A stretch of 12,154 bases of DNA, taken from assembly GCA_964649265.1 (NCBI GenBank), contig CAZYPB010000039.1, positions 1 through 12,154 on the forward strand, read 5' to 3'. A program made the translations under genes and the position numbers. Shown here one piece after another: positions 1-8,305 of the stretch (positions are counted from its first letter, which is position 1; every line of letters begins with the position of its first letter). Source of the DNA: CAZYPB01 sp964649265. GTDB taxonomy: Archaea > Micrarchaeota > Micrarchaeia > Burarchaeales > JAKAKT01. The notes below the pieces were generated by a model. It saw only the letters and a list, made by a program, of their open reading frames with translations, was not told where the DNA came from and ran no database searches.

Positions 1-1969
1 ATACACTACAGGTACAGATACAAAGTTGACTTTGAGGATGAGTGGGGAATGTGGAGCGACTGGTTCCACGTGAATGCAGGAGAGGAAACCTTCAGCTTCA
101 ATGAAGACTCAATCCACGAGCTCGAGTACTATGCTACAGACAGATGTGGCAACGAGGGAGAGCACCACTTTGAGATAGATATCGTTGACACAAAGCCGCC
201 TGTTACAGTGAAGGAGATAACTGGACCACAGGTCGGTGGAGACGGCGATGTGCACAAGTACCTCAACTCAGAATCAGTGATAACCCTGACATGCACTGAC
301 CAGGAGCCGCACCCTGTTGGAGGCGAAGTTCTCTACTGGCAGATGTACTGGAAGGAGAACTGGGAAGATGACTGGGAGCTTGTGGATGAAGGGGATGAAG
401 AGGGAGTGAAAGAGTTCACTGGACTTGAGAACTCATACCACAAATTCGTATACTACTGCGAGGACAGGCTTGGAAACGCAGAAGTCGCACACATGGAGAT
501 AGATGCAGTTGACAACACAGCACCAGAGATGTGGAAGACAATCGGCGAACCGAATGTCACATGCGAAGAAGTCGATGACGACTGCCATTACTACATGACA
601 AATGAGACACCAATAACAATCCACTGTGTTGATATGGAGCCGCACCCTGTTGACAATGTAACCATACACTACATGTGGTACCTGAACGGCGAGCCAAGTG
701 AGTGGATGGAATACAACGGGGAGAGCGTTACATTCAGCTACCCGACAGAATCAAGGCATGAACTTTACTACTATTGTGAGGATGCTCTTGGGAACGCAGT
801 GAGGGATGTGGAATACGATGTTGTTGACACAACACCTCCAATAACATACAAGGACCTTGTAGGGCCTGCTGCGGTATGCGAGGAGGAAGACCCGAACGAC
901 TGCCATTATTACATAACGCAGGACACTGAGATTCACCTTGTTTGCAGGGATCAGGAGCCGCACCCTGTAGGCGAGGAGGCAATATACTTAAGATACCAAA
1001 TAAATGATGGAAACTTCACTGACTGGATTGTCTATGAGGGACCATTCTCATACGATGAGGACTCCAGGCACACGCTAGAATACTACTGTGTGGACAAGCT
1101 TGGAAACGAGGAGGAAGTGCAGGTTGAGGTTGACGTTGTTGACACAATGCCGCCTGTGCTTAACAAGACAGTTGGAGAGCCAAAGATAACGTGTGAACCA
1201 GAAGACAAATGCCACTACTGGATAACGCAGGAGACTGAGATAGAACTCAGCTGCGAGGACCAGATGCCGCACCCTGTGAACAATGTAACACTGTGGTACA
1301 GATGGTCACTCGATGGAGAGAACATGACCCAATGGATGATGTATGAGGAACCACTCTCATTCGATGAGGATTCTGTACACACGCTAGAATACTACTGTGT
1401 GGATGCGCTCGGAAACTCTGACGGAACAGAGGAGGAGCCATATGTTGAGGTTGACAGAGTTGACAGCACACCACCAACCACTGAGAAGACCTACGGAGAC
1501 CCAATGGTGTTGTTCGAGGGATCAAGGTGGATAACATCACAGACACCAATAACTCTGGAGGCAGAGGACGGTGGAGAGATCTGTGCAATCGGAGTGGAGA
1601 AGACCTACTGGAGAAACACGCTTGTGGATGATGTGTACTGCTGGAACTACATACCTCAGCTGCCTGATGGAGGAGAAGAGGTACTCTTCAAAGGACCGAT
1701 GTGCGGCGATGCTGAGGGAGAAGGCAACTGGACCGAGTACACAGGACAGTTCTACAAACCAGAGGACTCATGCCACCTGATTGAGTACTATTCAGTTGAT
1801 GAACTTGGAAATGAAGAGGAAGTTAAGAAACAGTGTGTGTTTGTGGATAACCTGCCGCCTGTAACTGAGAAGATGGTTGGACAGCCAAGCATCGAGTGTG
1901 AAGAGGGCGAGGACTGCCACTACTGGATAACGCAGGAGACTGAGATAGAACTCAGCTGCGAGGACCAGA
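1..1969 (+). CDS. Giant repeat surface protein, 5' fragment (start outside window, cut by gap)
   Basis: Reading frame 1 is open from the first base to the N gap, so the true start lies upstream of the window. The protein is built from tandem Ig-like units of about 105-128 residues. Each begins near a VDxTPP-type segment (184, 508, 823, 1138, 1459, 1843) and ends with a YYCxDxLGN-type strand. Most units carry a Cys-acidic-Cys-His-Tyr segment, a CxDQEPHPV-like motif, a Trp/Tyr-rich strand and a final Cys. That gives about four Cys per unit, enough for two disulfides. N-x-T sequons (NVT, NFT, NMT, NWT) recur, so glycosylation outside the cell is plausible. The VDTTPP and DxxGN signature resembles the OmpL47/chitobiase-C-terminal type of Ig-like repeat in surface proteins; that match is from memory. 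The role is probably adhesion or a cell-surface layer, by inference. It continues at 2070 as the same gene. Confidence 0.85.
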
Positions 1970-2500
1970 NNNNNNNNNNNNNNNNNNNNNNNNNNNNNNN
2001 NNNNNNNNNNNNNNNNNNNNNNNNNNNNNNNNNNNNNNNNNNNNNNNNNNNNNNNNNNNNNNNNNNNNNAGAACATGACCCAATGGATGATGTATGAGGA
2101 ACCACTCTCATTCGATGAGGATTCAGTGCACTACCTTGAGTACTACTGTGTTGACCAGCTTGGAAACACAGAGGTAGTGCAGAACGAGACAGACAAGGTT
2201 GACATGACACCACCAAACACAACCAAGATAATAATGGGATGCCACACACCATGTCTGCCAGAGGAGGAGTGTGACTACTGGGTTAACTCAGACACAATGT
2301 TCGGATTCGTTGCAGAGGACGGTGGACCAATCTGCGCTGTTGGCGTGGATGAGACCCTGTACCAGAAAGACGGCAGAAGATGGATTGAATACAATCCAGA
2401 CCACAATGTGTCGTTCCTTATGCAGGGATACCACGAACTCTGCTACTACAGCGTTGATGAACTAGGAAATGTTGAGGAAACACAGTGTGAGATCGATGTT
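184..2500 (+). repeat. Tandem coding repeats (seven Ig-like units, two subtypes)
   Basis: Unit starts at the VDxxPP codons are 184, 508, 823, 1138, 1459, 1843 and 2198, ending near 2501. Spacings are 324, 315, 315, 321, 384, 355 (with the N gap; 309 if 54 bases are missing) and 303. Subtype A (184, 508, 823, 1138, 1843) has a CxDxxPHPV-like motif. Subtype B (1459, 2198) instead has AEDGGxICAxGV and a YSVDELGN strand, giving the order A-A-A-A-B-A-B. Stretches of identical DNA between units at 1138 and 1843 point to recent duplication or conversion. Confidence 0.85.
1970..2069. other. 100-N assembly gap inside the giant gene
   Basis: Exactly 100 N, a common placeholder length. The 55 bases before the gap (1915-1969) equal 1210-1264, and the 55 bases after it (2070-2124) equal 1319-1373. 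In the earlier repeat those segments are 54 bases apart, a multiple of three, so filling 54 bases restores one frame. The 100 N shift the frame and split the gene artificially. The repeat unit would then be 309 bases, in line with neighbours of 303-324. Further whole repeats could also have collapsed here. Confidence 0.9.
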
Positions 2501-4771
2501 GTGGACAACGGACCTCCGAGGGGCTGGGTGCAGAACCCTGTCACAGGAAGGTACTACCACGACGGAGAGACATTCACTGTGATGGCACCTGCAATTGACT
2601 TCGGTAACCCGGCAAGCGGTGTTGACGTATGCCACTTCCAGGCAATCGACATCCACTTCGAGGACCTCAGCGATGAGGAGATAATCGAGGTGCAACTTAT
2701 GATGAAGTTCAATCACGAAATGTATGAGCTTCTGGATTACCTGGACGGAAGGTACACGCTCGTGGACCTTGGAACCGTTCCATACGACGGAAGGTACTGC
2801 ACGGGAACTGTGACAATACCAGAGGAAAGCGGAATAACAGACAAGGCTTACCTTGTAATAAGGGTTACTGACAGGAGCTGCAATGAATATTATGACCTTG
2901 CAAGGGAATTCGTAGACGGATTCATCTTCGGAGACACAATCCTCATGGACTTCGACAACCAGGGGCCCTATGTTGTGATAACGGACAACGGCGGTCTTGA
3001 GGGAACTGTCGAGGGAGGATACCACTTCACAGTATATGCATCTGTGGAAGAGTATGACTCCGGCGCAGACGAGTGCTGGGGAGAACTCTACTACAAACAG
3101 CCTGTGTGCGAGATGGCTGAAGTATGCTGGGAAGAGGAAGTCTGTGAGATGCTTCCTGAAGAGGGTTATGACATATGCATGGGTGAATGCGAAGGAGACC
3201 CGCAGTGCGAATCCTACTGCGAGATGGATTACATGGCCCCCAACTGCTGGGACGAGGAAGTATGCGAGGAGCAGGAAGTCTGCGAAGACTACGAACTCGT
3301 ATTCCTTGAGCAGTACATGGGAGTAATGCTAAGTGACGATGAGTGCAGGATAGTTGGAGACCTCCCAGATGAGAATGAGGATGGCAACTACAGGTTCACT
3401 GCGACTGCACGCGATGAGGAGTTCAACCTCGGAAGCGACTCTGTTGACTTCACAATGGATTCAATGCCACCTGTGAAGACAGTCTACTCTCCAATAGAGG
3501 GACAGATGTTCGGTCCGGAGGGGATACCGATAAAGATAGGTATGAGCGACGCAAGCGGAGTTGCAGAGGAGACTGTGCAGTACAGAGTGTATGAACCTGG
3601 TGTCGACCTGGACGCAATATTCGGAAGCGGAGGGCTGTACGACAGCGGATGGACAGGAACAGTGCTCACCGAGGGCAACATGCTCGAAGGAAACTACACA
3701 GATGTGTTCGATGTGGTTGGAGCAGGGCTTGCAAGCGGCTCTTACTTCATGAGGGTACGCGGATGTGACGTCCTGTACGATGCACCTCTGCCTGAGGGAA
3801 GCGAGATACCTCCGCACTGTACAGACCCAGTTATGACAATACTCATAGACCTTGATCCGCCTGTCGGACCAAGCGGAGTCGTGAAGGACGGAGATGTCAT
3901 AACATGGAACGCTGCAACTGATGCACTCAGTGGAGTAAGCCACTACAACATATACTGCGACGGAGAGAAGGTTGATGAGACAACTGAGCTCACCTACACA
4001 ACTGACGGTACAGACTGTGAGTACAAGGTGAGTGCAGAGGACAATGTCGGAAACGAGGGTACAAGGAGGACACCTTCAACACCTGGAGACGTCCCACCAG
4101 TAGACCCAGGTCCAGGAAGTGGACCAGGAACAACTCCGGCATGGACCCCGAGCTCCGGAAGCGGTGGAAGCAGCAGTTCTGGATCATCAGGCTCAAGCAA
4201 CAACAATGGAGACACAGGACCTGTTTGCCAGACACTTGGACAGGTATGCAGTGTTGACGGAGACTGCTGTGAAGGAACATGCTCCGACAACGTATGTGCA
4301 ATTGTCCAGGAGGACACTGGAGCTGCAAAGGATGTTGTGGACATACTCGCACCCGAATACGCGGATGTGGGAGTTCTTGTAACAGTAAGGGCACAGTACA
4401 GATCTGACGGAAGCCCATTGGCAGGAGCAGAGTTACACATAATGATGCCAAACAACGAGGTAATGCAGAGGACCACGGATGCCAATGGAGAGGTGAAGTA
4501 CAGTACACAGCAGGAAGGCTGGTACAAGTACGATGTGCCTGGATATGAGAAAGGATCTGTTGTATACACCTACGCAGGAGTAAAGGAAGTCTACACTGGT
4601 GAAGATACCGGTGGAGAAGCTGCTCCTGGAGACGATGGTGAAGTAAAGGTACAGACAACAACTGGACTTTTGTTCGGAGTGTTGGCACCTGAGCTTGCTG
4701 GCCTTATAGTGCTGCTTGCACTTGTTGCAGGATACCTCGGATACAGGAGATACAGCAACCGCGGAGAGTAA
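2070..4771 (+). CDS. Giant repeat surface protein, 3' fragment with C-terminal membrane anchor
   Basis: This is the continuation of the gene at 1-1969. The first codons after the gap match the inside of an earlier repeat, so an ATG at 2075 is not a real start. Order: end of one Ig-like repeat; a further unit (2198-2500); Ig-like domains (about 2501-3090 and 3300-3470) separated by a Cys/Glu-rich insertion (about 3075-3300); another beta domain (about 3470-3860); an FnIII-like domain (about 3860-4065); a Pro/Gly/Ser/Asn linker (about 4085-4215); a six-Cys knottin-like module (4226-4297); a Big/carboxypeptidase-regulatory-like beta domain (about 4320-4590); and a hydrophobic helix (about 4664-4745) ending in YRRYSNRGE. 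The helix plus basic tail is a typical archaeal membrane anchor that leaves the rest outside. No sortase motif is seen. The stop is TAA at 4769-4771, followed by T runs. Domain names are inferred from pattern; surface location is strongly supported. Confidence 0.88.
4226..4297 (+). other. Knottin-like six-cysteine module within the giant protein
   Basis: Six cysteine codons at 4226, 4247, 4265, 4268, 4280 and 4295 have spacing C-x6-C-x5-CC-x3-C-x4-C. This fits the general inhibitor-cystine-knot consensus. The module sits between a Ser/Gly/Asn linker and the membrane-proximal beta domain. The pattern is seen directly; the knot fold is inference, since short Cys-rich segments can fit the consensus by chance. 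Confidence 0.6.
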
Positions 4772-4779
4772 TAACCTCT

Positions 4780-4797
4780 CCTCTCTTTTTTGTTTTT
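4780..4797 (+). terminator. T-rich terminator after the giant gene
   Basis: Nine bases past the TAA stop a pyrimidine tract leads into six T (4786-4791), one G and five T (4793-4797). No hairpin precedes it, as expected for archaeal intrinsic termination, which needs only a T tract in the non-template strand. Confidence 0.6.
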
Positions 4798-4833
4798 CAG
4801 TAGGTTAGCGTAAGCACTCTGCAACAAAAAGAA

Positions 4834-4867
4834 TTTAAACTAGGAAAGAGGTTCTTTAGTTGGTGAT
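4834..4867 (+). promoter_or_regulatory. TATA-like box and Shine-Dalgarno of the SpoIIM-like gene
   Basis: TTTAAAC at 4834-4840, preceded by an A-rich BRE-like stretch, places transcription start near 4860. GGTGAT at 4862-4867 lies 5 bases before a TTG codon at 4873 and decides that start. The leader would be about 12 bases. Confidence 0.55.
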
Positions 4868-4872
4868 ACAGT

Positions 4873-5712
4873 TTGGTATTGGAACACCTGTTCTCAACTA
4901 AGAGGATTGAGCATGATCCATGGTTAGTAGCATGGATGGCATTCATGTTTGTTGCAATTGCTGTTTCAATTACTTCCTACATCTACCCTGTTGAATCAGG
5001 GCTTTTCATAATAACTCTTGTTGTTATGCCCGCTATTCCGTTCTTTTTACATGAGATAATTCTTGAGGAAAAAAAGCAGGAATGTAGAACAAAGGGGAAT
5101 ATACTGACATGCTACAACAGACTCATTAAGTTCTATGGGTATTTCTTCATAGGTACTGTTCTTGGTTTTGCCTTCTGCTCTGCACTTCTTCCGGAGGATG
5201 TATCAGATAAGATGTTTGCAGTTCAAAAGGATGAGATAAGCCTGTTTTCCTCAGCAATAACAAGTGGTCAAGCAATATCGTTTCAGGGGGACTTCATAGG
5301 GCTTTTCATACACAATCTGCAGGTGCTTGCACTTATGCTCATCTTCTCGTTTGTTTACAGCATAGGGAGCATTTTCCTGCTCGTGTGGAACGCCTCGCTA
5401 GTAGGTGTGTTCCTTGAACAGTTCATAAGGACATCGCTCCCATATTATTCACAGTATGGTTTTCTCGCTTTTCCAACTGCTTTCATAGTTGGTTCGCTTA
5501 GTGGTCTTCTAAGATTATTACCCCATGGAATATTTGAGATATCTGCGTTCTTCATAGCTTCCATTGCAGGAGGAATTGTATCCATATCTGTTGAGAGAAG
5601 GATGTTCAAAAAGAGCAATCTTAAGAACATACTTTTTGATGCAGTGAAGCTTCTCGTTATCTCAATAATACTGCTTGCAATAGGAGCTGTGATAGAAGCA
5701 AGTTATTCCTAG
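4873..5712 (+). CDS. SpoIIM-family (DUF95) integral membrane protein
   Basis: A 279-residue protein in the stage II sporulation protein M family, also widespread in archaea, where its role is unknown. Membrane segments lie near residues 18-37, 43-63, 88-106, 145-170, 172-186, 198-212, 221-240 and 257-275. Family hallmarks are visible: HNLQV (147-151), WNASLVGVF (172-180) and LPHGIFEISAFFIA (216-229), the conserved 'HG-hydrophobic-E' segment. The start is TTG, chosen for the GGTGAT 5 bases upstream and because no better start exists nearby. It has its own promoter and is convergent with corA, with overlapping stops. In bacteria SpoIIM takes part in engulfment during sporulation; sporulation is not expected here, so the archaeal job may be membrane remodelling or transport (inference). 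The family call is firm, the function is not. Confidence 0.88.
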   Translation: MVLEHLFSTKRIEHDPWLVAWMAFMFVAIAVSITSYIYPVESGLFIITLVVMPAIPFFLHEIILEEKKQECRTKGNILTCYNRLIKFYGYFFIGTVLGFAFCSALLPEDVSDKMFAVQKDEISLFSSAITSGQAISFQGDFIGLFIHNLQVLALMLIFSFVYSIGSIFLLVWNASLVGVFLEQFIRTSLPYYSQYGFLAFPTAFIVGSLSGLLRLLPHGIFEISAFFIASIAGGIVSISVERRMFKKSNLKNILFDAVKLLVISIILLAIGAVIEASYS

Positions 5713-6734
5713 AGCCATTCGAATTTTCTGAAAAAATAGAGTGCTGCACCCGTTGTCAACACCATTAGAAATATTGCAAATGGATACCCATAAACCCAGT
5801 TCAATTCAGGCATGTTATATGGACTTATGGCTGGGTTGAAGTTCATTCCATATATGCTGGCTATGAGTGTTGGTATAGTGATGATTGCGGCAAGGGAAGC
5901 TAGTTTCTTGAGTATTATGTTAAGATTATTGGAAACAAGTGAAAGGTAACCTTCCATGGAACTTGCTATAAGATCCCGTACTGTATCGGTCATCTCAGTT
6001 ATCCTTATCAAATGGTCAGATACATCCCTAAAATAGACGATGTTTTCTTCTCGGGTGTATTTTATGTCCCTTCTTGAAATGACTCCGAGGATATTTCTCA
6101 TAGGCCATGAAAGGCGCCTTACTGCCAGCACCTTCCTCTTTAAATCTAAAAGCATCGAAAGGGTTTCTGGGTCCGGCTCATCAAAAATCTCTTTCTCTAT
6201 CTCATCAACCCTATCATCCATTTCCTCTATTATCGGGAAGAAAGAATCAACGGCAGAGTCAAGTAATAGATATGCAACGAAATCAGGACCTCTTTTAAGG
6301 ACATTCTGACTTTTGGATGCTTTCTGAAAAACGCTATCGACAAAGGGGAGTGGTTTTAGTGCAATTGTCACCATATAGTTGTACGAGAGAAATATGTTAA
6401 GCTGTGTTACATCCTCTTCCAGATCGCTTCCGGTCGGTATTTTCACAACAATGTAGATATAATCATCATATGTGTCTATTTTCGGCCTCTGGTGTTCGTT
6501 CAAAACATCCTCAATTGTAAGGGGGTGAAAATCCAGTTTTGAGCGTATCAGAGCAAGCTCTTTTGGAGTGGGATTCTCGAGATTTATCCATACGAAATTC
6601 TTTTTGCTCTTGAGATATCTAAGTGTTTCCTCGAACTCAAGGTTTGTGAACAGTTGTTTCTTTGCATACACACATGAACGAATCATGCTAATAACTCCGG
6701 TTTCATCATATAAATAGATAACGCTAATCTCCAT
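5709..6734 (-). CDS. corA: CorA-like Mg2+/Co2+ transporter
   Basis: A 341-residue member of the CorA metal ion channel family, which as a pentamer lets Mg2+ (and Co2+ or Ni2+) into the cell. The long N-terminal cytosolic alpha/beta domain is followed by a helical stalk and two C-terminal membrane helices. The signature YGMNF is present, with GMN at residues 296-298 (codons 5841-5849) at the end of the first helix, and the protein ends with the usual basic tail (FRKFEWL). Length is typical. The ATG at 6734 overlaps the upstream gene by 11 bases and has no clear Shine-Dalgarno. An ATG at residue 17 (6686) has GGAG 8 bases upstream and would give 325 residues; either is possible. It is last in a tight - strand cluster after the aquaporin and a Lys-rich protein. 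Its TAG stop shares CTAG with the convergent neighbour. Confidence 0.93.
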   Translation of the reverse strand: MEISVIYLYDETGVISMIRSCVYAKKQLFTNLEFEETLRYLKSKKNFVWINLENPTPKELALIRSKLDFHPLTIEDVLNEHQRPKIDTYDDYIYIVVKIPTGSDLEEDVTQLNIFLSYNYMVTIALKPLPFVDSVFQKASKSQNVLKRGPDFVAYLLLDSAVDSFFPIIEEMDDRVDEIEKEIFDEPDPETLSMLLDLKRKVLAVRRLSWPMRNILGVISRRDIKYTREENIVYFRDVSDHLIRITEMTDTVRDLIASSMEGYLSLVSNNLNIILKKLASLAAIITIPTLIASIYGMNFNPAISPYNMPELNWVYGYPFAIFLMVLTTGAALYFFRKFEWL

Positions 6735-7560
6735 TGCGGGATATTCTGGATATTAATGAATCAACATCTGCTCCAGATATGTCCTCAACCATTTTCTCGA
6801 GCATATTAACTGTCTTCAGTATGGTTGGTAGAGAGGCCTTCTCCACCTCTCCTTTCTGCCAGTATGTTTCGAATAGGATAGACATGCTTTCTGAGAGTTG
6901 GTATATTCTTATGAAACCATATCTTCTCGAAAGAGAGCTTAGGGATGCGGAGGAGTCCCTGACTGAGTTTATTAGTTTCTTGTCTTTGTTATCCTTTTTC
7001 AGTTTTTCAACTCCCCTTAGATCGGTTAAAAGTTTTGATGCCTTCTCCTCAAAATCTGCAATGCTGAGATTCTTTTTAATCTCCTCATTCAGTTTTGTCG
7101 CAAGGTGGTCTATGTTCACTTCCTTTGCATCAGGATGAGATTCAGAATATAGCGGGGTGTATTCATCAGTTTCCTCAAGAGTTATCTTCAGGTGTATCTC
7201 TCCATTTCTCTTTGAGATATCTGCAGATAGGTTTCCGTTTGTGTGTATATCTATTGGTTCAGATGCTATGGAAGCTATGTCTGCCTCGTTTTTTCCAATT
7301 ATCTCTATGCTTTCTCCAGAGTTCATTGCTTCTGTTCTTTTAACAAGGGCCATCCTAATGAACGGAGGCATCTCGTTTCTCGAAAGGAGTCCTTCTATGA
7401 TTCCCTTCTTACCGCTCCATATGGAAATCTTGTATCCTTTGTCCGTAACATCCAAGTAAATAGATGAAAAACCTCTCATCTCTTTTGGGGAGATTCCAGT
7501 GAGGGCATTCCTTTTCTTCGTGTTAGTTTTCTTTTTTTTGCGTTTACTCTTTTTCTTCAT
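6724..7560 (-). CDS. Lys-rich protein of unknown function
   Basis: A 278-residue protein I do not recognise. Residues 1-17 are almost all Lys/Arg/Thr/Ser (a polybasic tail). Residues 25-160 look like mixed alpha/beta with many short hydrophobic strands, and residues 160-278 look helical and highly charged, with coiled-coil tendency. There are no cysteines, no signal peptide and no membrane helix, so it is probably cytosolic; the tail could bind nucleic acid or acidic lipids. The ATG is set by a strong Shine-Dalgarno, AGGTGAT (7564-7570), 3 bases upstream. It lies between the aquaporin (3' end 4 bases away) and corA (11-base overlap), so the three are probably co-transcribed and coupled in translation. 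A run of eight A sits in the coding strand near the start (about 7531-7538). Real gene: very likely. Function: unknown. Confidence 0.82.
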   Translation of the reverse strand: MKKKSKRKKKKTNTKKRNALTGISPKEMRGFSSIYLDVTDKGYKISIWSGKKGIIEGLLSRNEMPPFIRMALVKRTEAMNSGESIEIIGKNEADIASIASEPIDIHTNGNLSADISKRNGEIHLKITLEETDEYTPLYSESHPDAKEVNIDHLATKLNEEIKKNLSIADFEEKASKLLTDLRGVEKLKKDNKDKKLINSVRDSSASLSSLSRRYGFIRIYQLSESMSILFETYWQKGEVEKASLPTILKTVNMLEKMVEDISGADVDSLISRISRNGD

Positions 7561-7563
7561 CTA

Positions 7564-7570
7564 ATCACCT
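7564..7570 (-). promoter_or_regulatory. Shine-Dalgarno overlapping the aquaporin stop codon
   Basis: On the - strand AGGTGAT precedes the ATG at 7560 by 3 bases. Its internal TGA (7565-7567) is also the stop codon of the aquaporin gene, so ribosomes ending on one gene are placed on the start signal of the next. This supports translational coupling. Confidence 0.7.
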
Positions 7571-8272
7571 TATTGGCCCGAGTATGCCGAATTCCTCTGC
7601 TTCAGGAGGTTTCGCTGTTCTTATCTGCTCATAAACCCATGCACCGAAGATCGCCCCTAAGATTGTTGATGACCAATATACCCACTGCCACTTAAAATCG
7701 AGAAGTATTATTGCGGGTGCTATTGCTCTCGCAGGGTTCATTACTGCTCCAGTTATGCTTAGAGCAAGAAGGGAAGTAAGTACAACTGTAAGGCCTATTG
7801 GCAAACCAGCAGCAGCCGGATCTGCTGCCCTTGGATCAGTTGCAACCCCCATTATAACAAGCATGAGTATAAAAGTTATGACGAATTCCACTAGGAAAAC
7901 AAGTGGCCACCTGTATGTCGGAAATGGAATGCCAAGGTTCCCAATATTACTGAAAAGCACATAGAGCAGAAGGCATGCAAGTATTGCCCCTGCTATCTGG
8001 GAGATAATATATTGAGGGACATATCTGATTGGAAATTTCTTTTGTGTTGCAAAACCTATTGTTATTGCAGGGTTTATGTGTGCACCAGAAATGTGTCCTA
8101 GGGAATAACACACTGCAAGAACTGCTAACCCGGTGGCAAGTGCTATTCCTATCAACCCCAATGCTCCATCGGTGAGTATGTCAACAATCGCAGATCCAAC
8201 GCTAACCAGTACGAAAATAAATGTACCTATTGCCTCTGCGAGATATCTTCCCTTTCTGCTTTTAAGTGGCAT
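7565..8272 (-). CDS. MIP-family channel (aquaporin/glyceroporin)
   Basis: A 235-residue channel of the major intrinsic protein family with six predicted membrane helices and both half-helix signatures: HISGAHINPA (NPA at 67-69) and MNPAR (NPA at 179-181, Arg182). These channels form tetramers that pass water or small neutral solutes. By position relative to E. coli AqpZ (Phe43, His174, Thr183, Arg189), the selectivity filter here is Thr47, Ser167, Ala176, Arg182. That is small and lacks the Phe and His of strict water channels, so the pore may admit solutes larger than water (inference; alignment by eye, fixed by distance to the NPA motifs). The start has almost no leader downstream of a TATA box. 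It is first of three packed genes ending in corA. The family is certain, the substrate open. Confidence 0.93.
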   Translation of the reverse strand: MPLKSRKGRYLAEAIGTFIFVLVSVGSAIVDILTDGALGLIGIALATGLAVLAVCYSLGHISGAHINPAITIGFATQKKFPIRYVPQYIISQIAGAILACLLLYVLFSNIGNLGIPFPTYRWPLVFLVEFVITFILMLVIMGVATDPRAADPAAAGLPIGLTVVLTSLLALSITGAVMNPARAIAPAIILLDFKWQWVYWSSTILGAIFGAWVYEQIRTAKPPEAEEFGILGPIR

Positions 8273-8284
8273 ACAAAAAGAGAA

Positions 8285-8298
8285 ATGTCATAAGACAT
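8285..8298. promoter_or_regulatory. Inverted repeat between TATA box and predicted start (possible operator)
   Basis: ATGTC-ATAA-GACAT is a perfect inverted repeat with 5-base arms. It touches the aquaporin TATA box and ends about 9 bases before the predicted transcription start. A repressor bound there would block polymerase. The symmetry is seen; the operator role is inferred from position. Confidence 0.35.
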
Positions 8299-8305
8299 AT
8301 ATAAA
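8297..8305 (-). promoter_or_regulatory. TATA box of the aquaporin-unknown-corA cluster
   Basis: On the - strand TTTATATAT lies just after the stop of the upstream membrane protein gene. Its centre is about 29 bases from the aquaporin ATG (8272), predicting a leader of only a few bases. No Shine-Dalgarno precedes that ATG, which fits near-leaderless initiation. Confidence 0.6.

Noticed and set aside
2075..2083. ATG at 2075 as a gene start
   Set aside because: It is the Met codon inside a repeat (same as 1324). The apparent start comes only from the N gap shifting the frame.
184..2500. Repeats as a CRISPR array or DNA satellite
   Set aside because: Units of about 300 bases encode a continuous protein pattern, with no short identical repeats separated by unique spacers.
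2462..4688. Long open frames on the - strand inside the giant gene (2462-3025, 3461-3943, 3990-4688)
   Set aside because: Their composition is a by-product of the + strand codon usage, they lack start signals, and the + strand frame has clear domains and repeats.
4773..4853. AACCTCT / AGAGGTT inverted repeat flanking the terminator-promoter region
   Set aside because: Seven-base arms about 67 bases apart are expected by chance. The left arm is part of the pyrimidine tract and the right arm shows no tie to the promoter.
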